NCBI GenBank assembly: GCA_963556495.2
Contig: OY747710.1
Coordinates: forward strand, 38,859,000 to 38,922,999
From: Valencia hispanica
Taxonomy: Eukaryota; Chordata; Actinopteri; Cyprinodontiformes; Valenciidae
DNA: 64,000 nucleotides
Direction: 5' to 3'
Below the pieces are notes generated by a model. It worked only from the letters and a program-made list of their open reading frames with translations. It was not told where the DNA came from and ran no database searches. The position numbers and the translations under genes are program-made. Shown here in pieces: positions 42,009 through 55,680 of this stretch. Positions within the stretch are counted from its first letter, which is position 1; every line of letters begins with the position of its first letter.

Positions 42009-43645
42009 TAAATCCTCAGAGCGCCGGAAGGCTAACAGTCAGCAGACTGCTTCGTTTTAGCTTAACTCAAATTGAAAATATTTTTATTTTTTGGATACAA
42101 TGCTATATTAGGGGATATTGACACTTTCAAACCGTTGATAAGCTGTAGCTGTTTTCTCTACTGAACAAGTCCATGTTACTATGCTAAAGTTTCATTGAGG
42201 TTTCTGCATCAGCTCCAACTCGACCGGCCCTTTTAACCTCGCCAAGAGTGGAGTGACCATTTGGAATTTGGGTCATCTCTGCAATGGCATTTAAATATGC
42301 TTTGTTTTTTGTGATTTTCCAGGTTTTGTGATTGTTGGGAAATTTTATCTCACATTTAGCTGAGCTGACACGTAGAGCCGATAACATCCGCCAGCATAAT
42401 TTCATGTGGTGACACAGACTTTGTTTGGCTGAGAAGCAAACAGCAGCTGTTTTTTGTGAATGTGTACACCATGCGTCTCAGAGTCCAGTCCACAGGGGTT
42501 ATGTCCGACTTCTTTTGAGGGCCCTTCTCCAGCAACAGTTGAAGTAAATGTTATGAAATTATGGTAGCTTTAAAGACATACCTGACTCTACATATACAGG
42601 TCCATTCTTCGAAAAAAGTCATATCTTGCTCCTGCTGGCAATGTTTGAATGGAATTTGCAAAAGTGCTAGGCTAATATTATGAATTTTTCATCATTTTGC
42701 TTGTACCTTATTTCCGCGTGGGTCCAATTATTCATGTACAGACAGTTTACAGAAAAAAAGTATTATCCCCTGCTTCCTAAACTCAGCGCTTTTCTTTGAA
42801 TGACATAAAATGTTTTGGCTAGTGTTTCAGCTGCTCTGTGTCCAGCTCTTTCTCCCATACAAGAGTTATCTGTGGACCCTGAGTTGACATTTGGGAGAAC
42901 TGACTTCAGACTGGATCAAAAATCAGTCACCAACTGCCTCACAAGGCTTCTTTAGGATATTGGGAGATTCCAAGAAGAAGTTATAAAAATGAAAATGTAT
43001 TTTAATGATCTCAGGACTCTGTTCATGGTTTTACAGATCCCATGGGCAAAATGATTTAAAAAGGAGCCAATACAATTAACACAGATAAGATGATAGATTA
43101 GATGATAGATGGATAGATAGATAGATGTTCTGTGCACAGCAGAACTAAATATGTGTGTGATTTAATCTGGCCTTGGCGAACATGCAGCAGTGACAAATGG
43201 ATGCTCACTATGAAACTCTCTCATCCAAGAGACAGTATTAGTTTTTTGCTTTAATTACCAGCAGCAGTAATGTTTCCTATCCATAACTGTCGGCCTGCGA
43301 GAACGCAGCCTGGCAGAGGGGTGAGGGCCTTGTCTTTTCTCTCAGTGGGCTTCCTGTCTAGTTTCCAACCACAACCCTAGCCCACTCTCCCTTTATCCTC
43401 CTTCCCTCCATCCCCCTCCAACTCACTCCTGCCCCCTCTGCACCCGCTGCATCTTTCATTTCAATATTTCAATATTTATGCCTCATCTGAAAAGTTCAAA
43501 GTCACAGTAAGGAGGCATAACTTTCTCTCGCCGACAGCGCAGGACCCTGCCCTGTGGACAGGAGAGGGGATGCTATGACGGCTTGTTTCTCCTCCCTTCT
43601 GGTGACAGAAACAGAGTAAAGTCTGCGCTTTGGGAGTTTGATGTA
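42009..43645. other. Non-coding interval
   Basis: No gene is supported. A GATA/GATG tetranucleotide run lies at about 43085-43128, and CCCTCC-rich sequence near 43390-43440. Confidence 0.5.
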
Positions 43646-44890
43646 CAGTTGAAACCAGATATTTAGATGCACTGTATAAAGAGACACATACCCTAAACTC
43701 TTATATTAATAAGACTTATGTTTTCCTGTGTTAGGTAGGTTAAGACTACCAAAGATGTTTTTATTTGCTAAATGTTCAATATTACTTTAAGCGATATACA
43801 AAAGCCAGGTTATGATGTTATGGCTTTGTAAGCTTCTAAATTTACATTTGTGTTAAAAGAAGACACACTTGTGGATGTATTCTAAGGCAAGATCTCAAAC
43901 ACACAGCTTCCTTGTGTCACATAATGGGGAAACAAGGAAAAGGAATCAGATAAAATATCAGGTAGACCGTGCAGGACCTCCATAAGTCTGATTCATACTT
44001 GGGTGCAATTTCCAGATGCCAGAAGGTGGTGGGTTTATCTATTTCACCTGTTATACCCTGTGTATACCAGCGTGGCGATGTCCATGCGTCATACTGCTGG
44101 TGAAGGAGACAGCTGCTGCATCCCAGAGATGAACATGTTTTTATGTGAAATGTACATACGAACCCCAGAACAAAAGCAAAAGACCTTGTGAATAGACTAG
44201 CTGCTAGTGGAGTTTCATTATCTACTGTGAAAGTGCTCCTGTACTGATATGGAAGAAGGAAGAAGACGTTACTGAACAAAGCAACATAAAAAGTAAATGG
44301 CAGTTTGCAAGTCCCCTCAGGGACAAAAATTATTTTGAGATGTGCCGTGTGGTCTAGTGAAACTAAAACTGAGATGTAATGGCCATAATTCCATTTGGAA
44401 GAAAACAGAAAAAACTTTAAAACCTAAGAACACAATCCCAACTGTGAGGCTGACAGCGTCACATGTTGGTGTTATGGTGCAGAATGGACTACTGAACTTC
44501 AGTATAATAGATCCCATCATTAGGGACGTTATGTGTAAATATTGAAATATCTCAAGACATCAACCAGGATGTAAAGCTTGGACAAAGCTAGGTCTTCTAA
44601 ATAAATAATGACCCTCAAACAAAATCAATGTTTTGGAGTGGCACTGATCTCGATCCCATAGAAAAGCTGTGAGTAGAGCTGAAAATGAGTGTAACAACAA
44701 TGCAGTCTGCAAACTTGACTGAAACAATTTGCAATACTGCAACATTTTATTAAAATGTATGCAAACTTCAAAATTGACTATTTGATCACTTTGCCAATAG
44801 CAATAATTTTGTGAATTTTAACTGATATAACACAGGGAAGGTGTAGTCTGATTTATTGTCGCGCAGTTGGAAAATATTTGGTTTCAATTG
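43646..44890 (+). mobile_element. Dead Sleeping-Beauty-type Tc1 transposon with both ends
   Basis: Begins TA-CAGTTGAAACCAGATATTT and ends AAATATTTGGTTTCAATTG-TA, so both terminal repeats and the TA duplication are recognisable. Inside, in broken frames, are PRTKAKDLVN (near 44165), a short HTH/CLLHQQ region, PTVRLTASHVGVMV near 44430 and, at 44570-44665, a degraded KLGQ...NDPQTKSMFWSGTDLDP region. Stops, frameshifts and internal deletions throughout. It belongs to the same group as the remnant at 33689-34440. Confidence 0.75.
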
Positions 44891-44987
44891 TAAATCCAGA
44901 AACATAAAAAGTAATCAATTTGATCAATATTGTCTGTAACAAATAGCAGCTCAGTAGCTTTCTAAATGCAAATTCTGAATACTTGTT
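44891..44987. other. Spacer between two Tc1 remnants
   Basis: About 100 bases of AT-rich sequence with no feature. Confidence 0.5.
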
Positions 44988-45335
44988 GACCAAGCAGTTA
45001 TTAATCACGCACTGTACAAATCAGGCCTTGATAAAACTGGCAAGAAGAAAGTCACTGTTAAACAAAAGCCATAGGACGTCATACTTTTAGTTTGCTTGAA
45101 GCCAGAAAATGAAAACTGCACATCACAATGAATACACTATTTGAAACATGGTGGTGGCAGGAGCATGTTGTGGGAAGACTTTTCTTCAACGGAGACACAA
45201 GCCAGTCAGAGTTAATAGAAAGATAGATGAAGCTAAATACACGATAATCCTGGAGAAAGATTTTTTAAATGCTGCAAGAGTTCTGGTGATGGGGGTCACC
45301 TACCAGCAAGACAGTGTCCCTAAACCCACGGACAG
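44988..45335 (+). pseudogene. Tc1 transposase fragment of a third family
   Basis: Frames give LINHALYKSGL, then GKKKVTVKQKP, and from 45148 GACCGKTFLQRRHKPVRVN, KIDEAKYTIILEKDFLNAA and YQQDSVPKPT. The last is the second catalytic block (QQDNDPKHT in live elements). The segment corresponds to the central part of the transposase family whose other pieces lie at 2962, 7093 and 51352. No ends are present. Confidence 0.65.
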
Positions 45336-48300
45336 GTGATATTCAGGTTTTAGTAGTACAAGTGTTACAGTGTTACAAGGCATGGAAATGTTGAACTGAT
45401 ATAAATACTTCTGCATGGAACTGTCACTTGTAGCACCCCAGATTGCAAGGGGCAGCGCAGGTTCCCATAGGTTCTTGTACCGTTCTGAGCACATGTTAGT
45501 GTATGGTACTGTGCTGTAGCATTAACTGACCATCTCTTTAAGAAAAAACTCTGCGGCCAGTTTTAATAAATAAAGTGTCTGACAAGTCTGTCCTTTGCCA
45601 TAAAGCTCTCTGACAGGCACCGTCTGGTAATAGATTAGCCTAATTACAGCGTTCCCGAGTCTAGATCACAACGTCACGTACTCAGCCTGTCGCTCTAATA
45701 GCCATTACAGCCACTGCTCAACACTCCCCTCCTGTTAATGTAAAGTTGTAAAAAAAAGAAGAAAAAGGGAGGGGGACTTAGGGAAAAAAAAAGACCCGAA
45801 AAGGTCGTCGTAATTTGCATGCGAGCCTTCATTAAAATATGCGAATATGCTAAGGACCAGAGCTGGCGGTTTGCATGTGCAGGTGATGAATGGGCAGTGC
45901 ATTGAGGAATAGGCTGAGATGAAGGCTTCGTCACCCTCATCTGCATAACGTACTTTATTTACTTATTTATTTATTTCATAATTTGCTTTTTGAGTGCTTG
46001 CTCTCCGTTACACATTGCATGTCTGCAGATGTTGACTGAGGACCTTTCCAGTTTTAACCACCTTCCAATTCCATGACACATTAATAAGACATGACTGAAT
46101 GAGAGCTAGCTCTGCTTTTCAACGAATGTTCAAGGGGCCTTTACTATGAAGCCTTTGTGTTTGCTTGACACTGCGCACAATTCCAGAAGGATCTACCTAA
46201 GATGTTTTACTAGCCGTTGAGAGTTGATTTAACCTGTAGAGTATGCCAACAAGCGTCAAATAGTAGGGAAGACACCGGGTATTTGAGTGCAGCCTCGCAG
46301 TGGGGGAGTTGGGGGTTTGGAAGGTGGCCGGTGAGTTTACGGGAGAAAAACTCTTCTCTTCACTCTTCTCTGCTGTCAGGGCAGCAGATGGTGGGTGTCA
46401 AGACAAAGGCAGCAATAGGCAAACAAAGACATCTTTTGTGTGTGTGTGTATGTGTGTGCATATTTTTCAAAATGCGATGGCTTTGAGTAGGAGGCATCAG
46501 CCGCTACAACACCACATGGACAGTGGATGGTCTTAATTCCAAATTTCAGCCCTCACTCACTCTCCAAAGTGTCCATTTGAGAGTCCAAAATGAGCCCACT
46601 TCTCTGTTCCTTCAACCAGAGAATATGACAGATGTCACGTTTGTGGTAGAACTCTTCACTCCGAGAAAATGTGAACTTCCACTTCCAGCAAAATTCCATC
46701 TCCTTCAACACGTCTGTTTCTCTGAGCCTAATAAGTCATTCTTTGATAGTGCGGCTGAATATTAGATTAGTGCGGTTGCAGTTTATTTTGCTCCTTTAGA
46801 GTGTGACCTTAGCTGCTCTTCGCAAAGGCAGGGAGATAATGAGAGTGGTAGCCGGCCGACAGACGGGCCTGACATCCCAGCTGCGCTCTTCACTCAGCCG
46901 GCTGAGGAAAAACGTCAATACGGAGGCCTTATGTTTTATGGATTATCTACTTTAGCAAAACTATGGTGGGAGAAATCCAACTCTCGCTTGTCATGTTGCT
47001 TCAATTCTTTTTAATGTGCGAGACCACTCTCCGAAACAACACCGGTTGAAATTAGAAGCTGTCTTCCATCTTTGTTTTTCCGGCTTTTCCTTTTTTTCCA
47101 CTTCTCTCTCCTTCTGTCTGATTCTCGGCATCTTCAGATCACTCGAGTCTGATCGGACTGACCTGGTTGTCTTTTATGTAGTGGAAAACATTTCTTCTGC
47201 CTATATTGTAGAAAGAGCCAATTCGCAGTTTTCAGCGTGTATGTATGACTTGCCAGCACACACTAATGTGTCTGTTGTGAATGAAGCTATTACAGTCCTT
47301 CAGCTTTGGGATTTTTATCTATTTTAGTGTACATTATTAATTCTAATTCCTCCGCTTCTTATTCAATGTTTTTTTCTTCTTCTTTGCAGTCTATTTCATA
47401 CATTTAATTTGTTCTCTGAGGATTATGTATAAACAGACTGAATAAATCATGTTTCTTTTTTTATTATTTTGTTGGGAGTATGGGGGGGTATATTAGGGGT
47501 ACAGTGTTGCTTTTAATCCCCAGTAGGTTTGGTGGTGGGGCCGAATCGGGGGTCGAGTGTTACGGCTGTAAATAGACCCAAGTGCACCCGTGTTACATTT
47601 AGTTTAATCTGTACCTTTGGGGGGTGGCAAGACGGTAGAAGTCAGAGGGGGTGGCGACGGCTCATCACGACTCATGATGGGGCTCAGAGGGGGCAGAGGT
47701 TGCAAGGGGTGCCTGGTGTCTTTCCCCTCAATTAGGCTCCCTAACAGGGGAGAGGGCCCTTCTGGGGTGCTTTCCTGTCGTAATGAAGCAGGATGTAATG
47801 GCAGTGGTCATGCGGGAAGAAATGTGGTCAAAGTTGCTATACTTCGAATTGGTAACTTTAAATTAGGTGGCAACTAGGCATCAACTTCACTCCCAATAAG
47901 TGAGTGCTGATAGTAGTGTCTTTTAAATAGTACTTTAGTTTTTTATTATCAAAAAATACTTATAATAAAACAAGAAAATATGTTCTCTAAACATGTTTAT
48001 GAGTGGAAAGGGAAAAGATTGCGCATAAATTTGAGTGTGGCACAACACACCCTGTTATAGGGTTTTTTGACCAATTTGGTTGCCTACCATCATTAGCCTG
48101 TAAAAACGATGAAGAAAATAAGGTACCAGGCAAAAAAATAATTAAATAAAGGATATGGAGTCTGCCAAACTCCTCTCAGAATCCCTAACGTACACTTGCA
48201 AAAATCAAAATTTTTCCGGATTAAATGGACATCAGCCGATGTGAGATTCTCCATTAATTTGACCACATGGATCAAATGGTGCATTTCTTTTGTCTCTGAA

Positions 48301-51300
48301 GATAGATTTTCCATGTTTCAAGTTGTAAAAAAAAAAAAAAAAAGTCAGAAATTTAGAGCTCACTGAGCGACACAGAGTTTAGTGTTCAATCTGACTGCAA
48401 GTATCTTGAATGTTGTTATTGTTATACTGTAAGCTGCTGGTATTAGCTGGTTATTAGCACTTCTGACATTTTTTCATTAAAACCCGTGCTACACATCGTT
48501 CTGTACATAATCTTTAGTGTCTGAACACATAAAATTGAGAAAAATACTATTAGCTTTTATCGCTAATAGTAGTTAGCAACAGAACACATATCCAATCTTA
48601 CTGTCTTCGGTGTGACATCACTCAGTCAAATTTGAAGTTTTTATTCTGATTCCAATTTAAATGTCTTTGTTTTTTCAACTTGAAAGAGTTATCCCAATTT
48701 AAGACGAATCTTTTAACCAGGTAAAAGGTGGTTGAGCGGTATTTCATCTGTCATGAAGACAAGGAGAACACCAAGTTTAACACAGATTAAATATTGTTCT
48801 TGAAAATGCTCATAAGTGTCTGTTTACACTCGATCACACCCATTATCGTAGGCCTTCCGTGGCCTCTTGGAGCCTCAAGCTCATATTGTCAATTGCTAAT
48901 TATTCTTGTGGGCTTGTTAAATGTGAACAGAATGCGAGTCTGGTTTGTTTCGCCATCATTTAGTGTTCAAAGAAATCGGCCAGTCATTAGGACGCCCACT
49001 GCTTAAAGCTTGGAAGCATGTATTGAATAATTGGAAAGAGTCAATAGGATCAAGCTTTTTACCACTTAGATTTAAATCACATCTGCTATCTGTTCAAGTA
49101 TGGCATGAATAATAATCTGTTTATCCATGTATAACTTCGGGTAATGGAAGGAAATTGAGAAAAAAATCCCCATCCATAAATATTCCTAATAAAATACCTG
49201 AGGTTAAATTATTGAACTGTGCCTTTGCTATTATGAAGACATAGAGCTGTTATAAATTGTGTTAGATTGGCCCACCTCCCTCTTGGATGGATGGTATCTT
49301 TTAAACGTACAACACTGTAGGATTGACATGGGGTTCTTTGTGTTAATTTAATCCCACTTATACTGGAAGATTTTTTTTTAGTACCTTTTAGTTTAGAGAA
49401 ATCTCTCAAAGAAGCTTCTCAAACGAAATGCGTCGAGATGTCCTGCATATTTGCATCCCGCCATGCCGAAGAACTCTTTCATAAATCATGAATGATTAAA
49501 TGTTTTGCTGTTTTACATCCCCACAAACTGCTCACCCCTGGGACCAGTGCTCATGTGAAACTCTGTCCTTCAATCCAAAGTAAACAGTTCCTGTTCAAAG
49601 ACTGCACCAAGTCCCTCCAGTGATAGCTCGGGCTTTTGCGCGTTTTTTGTTGTTGTTGCACATCTTCATCCACTTTCTGAAAATATACTCCAACTAATCT
49701 GCCCCGATCACGCTGAAAGCACACGGAACGACGTCTTTTTCACCCCTCCTCTCCACAGAGTTGCACCGCACGCACCTGAGGAAGGCCGAGCGAACCGAGC
49801 ATAAGGCGAACCTGCATTACAAATTACCGCGCATCATAGAAATTGTGCAGCAAGCTTTTTAAAATACCAGCGCTGCCAGTGAGGCGCTTTGTAATTTATC
49901 CCTTCACGGCTGTTAGCTGCGCGGCGCAACGGTGATTTATTTGGTTTAAGAGAAGTTTTGTTTAGAGAGATAATGAGCAGGACTTCTCTTTAATGATTTA
50001 ACACGGCGCCGTGGAGGAGAGAGAAGGAGGGAGGGAGGGAGGTGGTGTGGGGGGGTGAGGCACATATATTTTTCATATCTTTAACTGCACTGCAGAGAGA
50101 GGGGAAAAGGAGGAGAGGAATGAAAGGGAGAAAGAAAGAGATGCATTAGCAGCAGAAGCTAACAGCCCTTAACACGGGGCATTTTTGATTCATTTTGTTT
50201 TGTTGTGTAAAATGACTTTTTCACCTCCTTCGGAACGCCGCATCATTTTCCCTTGTTATGTATTTCACTGGAAATGTTTCTCAGGACGTGCTCAGTCTTC
50301 ACAGCGCTTCTCTCTGTTCACCTTCCTTCGTGTTTTTTTTGTGTTTAATCTATAAAAGTAGATCTTGTTTGTGCTGATGCCACACAATATGCCAGCTTTT
50401 GGAAATCTATTTTGAAAAGTGCTTTTGTAAGGCCCCCCTCCCCCCCCCAACCATCCCCCCTTTTTTTTCAACACCTCTCTTTTCATCTTGACACAGAATA
50501 CAGTATTATTCTTTCTTGTTCAGCATTTTCAAGTTTCTCCTCTCACTTAGGATTCAGACCCCAAATTAAAGCAGTTAATTAGGAAATATAATGAAGCTGA
50601 GGAGCATAATATGCAAACACGGCTCTGACGCTCGGAGCTGGGGGGGCTCTGTAATGCTGAAACTGCCATCGGCTCATAACGATGATGATATCAATAATGG
50701 ATTACTTCATCAATCGCTGTTCTCTCTTGAAGATGGAAATGCGCTGTTGGGAAGGGACAGATTCCTTTTCTTCTTTCTGTCTCCTCTCCTGTAGCTCCAA
50801 AATGTGTGTTTCATCTCACATTAGGGTGTGCTCTGCATAAGTGCAGGTGGAACTCGCCCGCCCCTCCTTCCTCCAAATGATCCTTTAATGGAACAGTGTG
50901 CACTGGAGCTGGGAACTCTATGGGGCGCTGCCACCGTCGATGAGAACCTCGCCTCAATCAATCCGTCAAGCCCCATCACCTGCCTCAGCAGATGATCCAA
51001 AAACCCCGTCGGAGAGGCAAAGTGAGCTTTTTATGTACCTCCTGTAAGACTAGAGGACACACACACAGACACACGCACACAAGCGGCAGCGTCACCAGTG
51101 AGAGGTGTCTGTTTCACTGAGAGCCTTGACGTTGATCAGTCGTCAGAGAGCTTTTATTTTTATCAAGATCATCTTAGAATAGATCGAGTGCTTCGCTTTC
51201 CTCCGGCTCGGGCTCTAAAACAGAATCAATTGGGATGCGTTATTCATTTATTTTCCTCCAAATATCCGTTAGGGTTACAGGATGTTTACATAAGTGAATT

Positions 51301-51351
51301 CCTCTTGAGTCCGAGCGGTACTGACGTGACGTCGTTATTTGCTTCGGTCAG
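45336..51351. other. Long non-coding interval
   Basis: No gene is supported in about 6 kb. The stretch 45590-45720 is non-repetitive with AGATTAGCCTAATTACAGC-type homeodomain cores. The stretch 47460-47760 is G-rich, and 49990-50050 is purine-rich. A possible exon-like frame at 49759-49860 is discussed among the findings. A (GT)n run lies near 46436. Confidence 0.5.
50560..50720. promoter_or_regulatory. Candidate AT-rich regulatory island
   Basis: Non-repetitive sequence with AAGCAGTTAATTAGGAAATATAAT, ATAATATGCAAACAC and GATATCAATAATGGATTACTTCATCAATC in pattern, mixing TAATTA, octamer-like and GATTA cores. Enhancer function is inference from composition only. Confidence 0.2.
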
Positions 51352-51841
51352 ACTGCCTCGGTTTAGAGTTTTACCACATTACAACCAAAAGCTTCGGTCT
51401 TTGTGTTGGGATCGTTTGTGACAGACCGACATACAGTCGTGCATCATTGTGAGGTACAAGGGAAAGAACACATGGTTTTAAAAATAGTTAGCTAAAAATG
51501 GTGGTGTATTCATTTTCAGACCCCTTTTACTCGGATACGTCTAGGTAAAGTCCTTTAAGGCCAGCATTGTGGCACGATTGTATGTAGATAAGTACAGCAT
51601 TAATCAGAGAAGCAGCTAAAAGGCCCATGCCATCTCTGGAGGACTTGCAGAGAATAAACTGCTCAGGTGGGAAACTCTCCATCAACTGAACAATTATTAG
51701 GTTTGCTCTCTATAAATCTTACCTTTATGGAAGAGTGAGAAGCCATTTAAACTTTGCAAGAAGCCATATAGCAGACAATGCAAATGTGAAAGATGCTCCT
51801 CTGGTCAGACGAGACCAAAATTAAACTTTTTGTTGCTGTTG
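51352..51841 (+). mobile_element. Tc1 element, 5' part, split by a later insertion
   Basis: Left end and leader text (TTTTACCACATTACAACC, CATCATTGTGAG.TACAAGG, TGTATTCATTTTCAGACCCC) match the Tc1 family seen at 2962 and 44988. From 51597 the frame ALIREAAKRPMPSLEDLQ is the first part of the transposase after its HTH, continuing in broken frames to the ETKIKLF segment (normally DETKIELFG) at 51835. The matching 3' part resumes at 53517. Confidence 0.7.
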
Positions 51842-53516
51842 TGACACAAATAGTTAGGTTTTGACAATGAATAATTATGAATAATTGCTTTGGGCAATTA
51901 TTCATTAGATTATTCATTTCATGTCCAAATTACCAAATTTGGGGCACCGTCGTGGGATCCAGGAAATTAATAATAATAGCCAAATAGTTCAATTTCAGGT
52001 TATGTTTATGATTACCTGCCTGATAAGTCTGAGGTAATTAAGCAATAGATGAAGGAATAAGTTTTTGACATTCTTTGAACAGCAAGTTACTACACATGTA
52101 TGTGGAATATTAACAACTACTTTCCAAAATACAAGAGTTTATTGCAAAAAAAATTTAACTTTCAGTCAAAATATTTCAAACAACAAACTTGCTAAGGTAG
52201 TAACTCAGAGCTAAACCACTAAGTAAAAGAAGAAGGAATAATAAAAGTAATTACCAAGACTAAAACAGTAAAATGGACAAATATGCAAAGAAGTAGAAAC
52301 AGTAACCAATTAATTGATCATCATATCACTGTCCAGTATGAATATGTATGCTTAAAGACCAAGGCTTGTATTGAAGAGTTTTGGGAGTGAAGCTGGGTTA
52401 GTTTTAAACTAATTGTGATTAATTCAAGACTAATTAGTACCCTTTGTTTTGTGTTCAAACCACCAATTCACAATGCAAAGCAGAGGTGGAGACAAAACCA
52501 TTCTTTGGAGAAAGTAATGTTTCATTAAATTATTTGCTGAAGTAGATATCAATAACCTTTGGAGAATTGATTCTATGTTATGGATCAGTCACTGCAGTGC
52601 ATTTTCTAATTTAGTATTTTGACATACTAAGTTGTCTGTTTCGGAAACGACCTATACGATTAGTTTTTGGTGTTTAAACTATCTATTTTAAAGCCGATCC
52701 GTATTTTGAATCTAGTAGATAGCAATCTTTGTTTTTTATGAACACTAGCGGTCTGCTAAAAGCAGGCCACACCAATTGGAACGAGTGTGCAGAGTTTATT
52801 TATGTAGCTAACCCTAGAGCCACTCTGTTTTACCTAGGCACGAAAGAACAAAGGGAAAACTCCGGTCGGTCAGAGTAACTCATGTCGCATGATTTAAAAC
52901 GACTCTTTATATCAGTCAGAAACCTTTGAAGACACTGTTTATACCCAAACAATTAAAGAAATTAATTCGTACAAATACAGCACAAACACAGTGAAATAGA
53001 CAATTAAACAAACCTTAATTCGTTTATCCTATGCTAATTTATCTCTGCCTAGACACAACTTTACTGGAACGATTCTTAGATCTCCAGGGAAGGGTGGCTC
53101 TGTTCAGGAATCTGCGTTGAAGGAGAGAGAGACCAGCTCTTAGCTGGTCAGTTAGCAGCAGCTGCATGGAGCGCCGCTAGCAGTCAGTCCTCGTGGGTGC
53201 AAGCCACCGTTGGCTCAGAACGTCGTCGTCTCAGCTCGGTTCAGTTCGGCAATCTTCTCCAACCGACCGGTCCCTTTCAGGGGCAGCCTTCAGCTTAGCA
53301 GGGTCGGGTGAGCAGCTCCACGTTAGCAGCTCTCGGCTCCTTTAGCATGCAGCAGCGTTTCGCGGGGGAGCAGAGCGTCAGCAAAGAGAGTCTCTCTCTC
53401 TGTCCTTGGGTGGAATTTGTAATTCAAAAGATTCCTTCTGCAGAGCTTAAACAAGTCAAGTTCAGGATATATTCGATCGGCCGGATACAGTTCACCTGAT
53501 CAACGACAACCTACAC
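51842..53516. mobile_element. LTR-like insertion interrupting the Tc1 copy
   Basis: The 1.67 kb between the two Tc1 parts is unrelated to Tc1. It begins near TGTTGTGACAC and ends near CCTACACTACA, so its ends follow the TG...CA rule of LTRs, with a short imperfect inverted repeat. On the minus strand there is a TATAAA (in CTGATATAAAGAG) and several AATAAA, fitting a minus-oriented LTR. I see no coding region, no target duplication, and the Tc1 segment expected between the two halves (about 0.4 kb) is absent. Alternative: an unrelated insertion plus deletion. The family is unknown to me. Confidence 0.35.
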
Positions 53517-53918
53517 TACAATGACCTAGTCAAAGTCCAAACCTAATTCCTAAAGAATTTTGTGTTCACAGATGCTCTATATTCAGTCTGATTGAGCTAG
53601 AGCTGTTTTGCAAAGAAGAATGGGCTAACATTTCTGTTTCTGGATGTGTGAAGAGGGAGGAGACATACCCCAAAAGACCTGCAAGACAACTGCATAGTTC
53701 AGAGGGCTGATTATAAAGGCAGGCCACACTTTTCAGATTCTCACCAGGCTAAAATTAAGTAAAAAGAAAAAAAATAATTTAACCCTTTTATTCCACTTCA
53801 CAATTATGCACTACTTTGGGTTTGTCTATCTCATAAAATCCCAGCCAAACCACATAAAGATTAAATGCAAAGAGATGAAATGTGAAAAAGGCCAAGAGAA
53901 GCATTGCATGGTGCTGCA
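53517..53918 (+). mobile_element. Tc1 element, 3' part
   Basis: The frame PSQSPNLIP corresponds to PSQSPDLNP, followed by LF.KEEW-like text (GCTGTTTTGCAAAGAAGAATGG) and a degraded C-terminus, then the right inverted repeat (TCCACTTCACAATTATGCAC, ATCTCATAAAATCCCAGCC) ending near GGTGCTGCA. Many stops. It belongs with 51352-51841. Confidence 0.7.
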
Positions 53919-55477
53919 TGTGGAAACTCCATCACAATTCCTTCATTCCCTGTCCTCCATCTTTCGATCAGCATTAATCTCGACTTCACATTAACAGCGG
54001 TTTGAACCCATCCATCCTGCCGGCAGAACATCTATTAAAGGAAGCCTGAAACTCGGCACAATCCTTCCTTCCCGAGTCCTCCGTCTCGACGTGTGCCCGT
54101 CTGTCTCTCCGTCAGAGGAGCAGCCGCTCTCTTCTGTCAATAAATGTCTTATCTTTCGACTACATGTTCCTGTCTGTTTATGTGTCTTTCTGACATGTCG
54201 GCAGCTGTCTCTGCGCTCCAGGGTTGCTGTCAGCCAAGTGTTGCTTTCTGTTCTTCTGTCAATTCACCTGACTGTCACCGTCTCTCAGATTAGACATGTC
54301 AACTTACCTCCAGCTTTTCCGCCTTCTCCTGGATGGCTTTATAAAAAAATAAAAAATAAACAAGAAGGCAGCAACTTTCGTTTGCTCTGAAGAGTGAATT
54401 AGTGGTGACATTGTGGGATGTTCTGTTTCATTTCACAGATCCCCCCTCTTCGGGGTTAAATATAGTATGCAAGTGCATCCCTTTTATATATCTAGCATGT
54501 CTCCTACAGCAACAGAGAATTGTCAGGTTAATTGTGAAGGGGCTCGGTGCTTTTACGACTTCAAATTGTTTTGAGTTCCCAAATTTCCCAGTTTGTTCTA
54601 AATATGGAGTTACTCCAAATTGGGAAAACAGGATTTGCTAACAGATGGATAGAAAAGATGGACAGAAATGGGATGAGGAAGTGAAGGGAGGCATGGCCCA
54701 AAGGGTGTAGAAATAGAGACGCGAGCTGGAGTACTAGGAGATGGATGGGGAAGGAGGCTCAGCCGAGACGAGAGCTAGGAGAAGCAGAAGATGGAAGTGA
54801 GGGGAGATGAAGGAACATGAGATGGCAGACGAGATGGAGGTGGGAGTATGCAGAGGGGAGCTACCTGCTGCTGATGGCAGTCAGAGTCAGTGAAGGATGG
54901 AGGGCGATCCAGCTGTGACATTAAAGCAGCAGGTGGGGGCCGTCATTAGGACTGGCACAGTAGGCTAGATGAGCCCGCACACACTCATTTCTTTGGGGCC
55001 CAGCGGACCACTGCAGAGTAGGTGTGTGTCTGTGTGTGTGTGCACTCATCGAAAAGAGCTGAAACATAGTCCCATAACTTCAGAGCTCATACCCACCTCC
55101 ACTTTCATCTTTCCCCAACTGAACTGCTCCTCCTTACTAAGATTTGACAGGAACTTCGCCTGCTGACGGTTGACCCGATCCTGCATCTAGTAGCTTCCCC
55201 TTTTTAACAAAGCAAAGTTTAGATCGGTGTGTATATGTATGCCGTCTGGAAATATGTGGAATTTAATGTTGTATTTTTTTCTTCTGTTTCTATTCAAAAA
55301 GGAAAACTGAGCACTGAAAAATATTTCAGTTTTTAGACTTTATTTCTTAATCAGTGCTGGTGGGTTACAAATCAATAAGTGTGGGGTCTTCACAGATCCT
55401 TATTAGAAATCAAACATAGCAATAAAAAAATTACAGTAAGATCATATTGATACTATAAATGTTACAACAGATAAACA
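53919..55477. other. Non-coding interval with purine-rich stretch
   Basis: No gene is supported. 54640-54900 is strongly G/A-rich with GATGG units. A (GT)n run lies near 55021. Confidence 0.55.
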
Positions 55478-55680
55478 CAGAGGGTGGCATGGCCTAGTGG
55501 TTAGTGTGGTTGCCCCATGTGTAGAGAGGCCTCGGCCCTTAACGCATTTGTCCCGAGTTTGAGTCCTGTCCTTGTGGACTTTTGGCACATGTCATCCCCC
55601 ACTTCTCTCCTTCTCTCTATGCTATCCACTTTCAAATAAAGGCCACTACGTCCACAAAACCTTCAAAAAAATAAAAAAAG
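55478..55680 (+). mobile_element. tRNA-derived SINE with short target duplication
   Basis: The 5' part carries an A box (TGGCCTAGTGGTTAG) and a B box (GAGTTTGAGTCC), the RNA polymerase III promoter of tRNA-derived SINEs. A T/C-rich tail region follows (CATGTCATCCCCCACTTCTCTC..., then TTTCAAATAAAGGCCAC) and an A-rich end. GATAAACA flanks both sides (55470-55477 and 55681-55688), so target-primed insertion is supported. Not expected to be a functional tRNA gene. Confidence 0.8.
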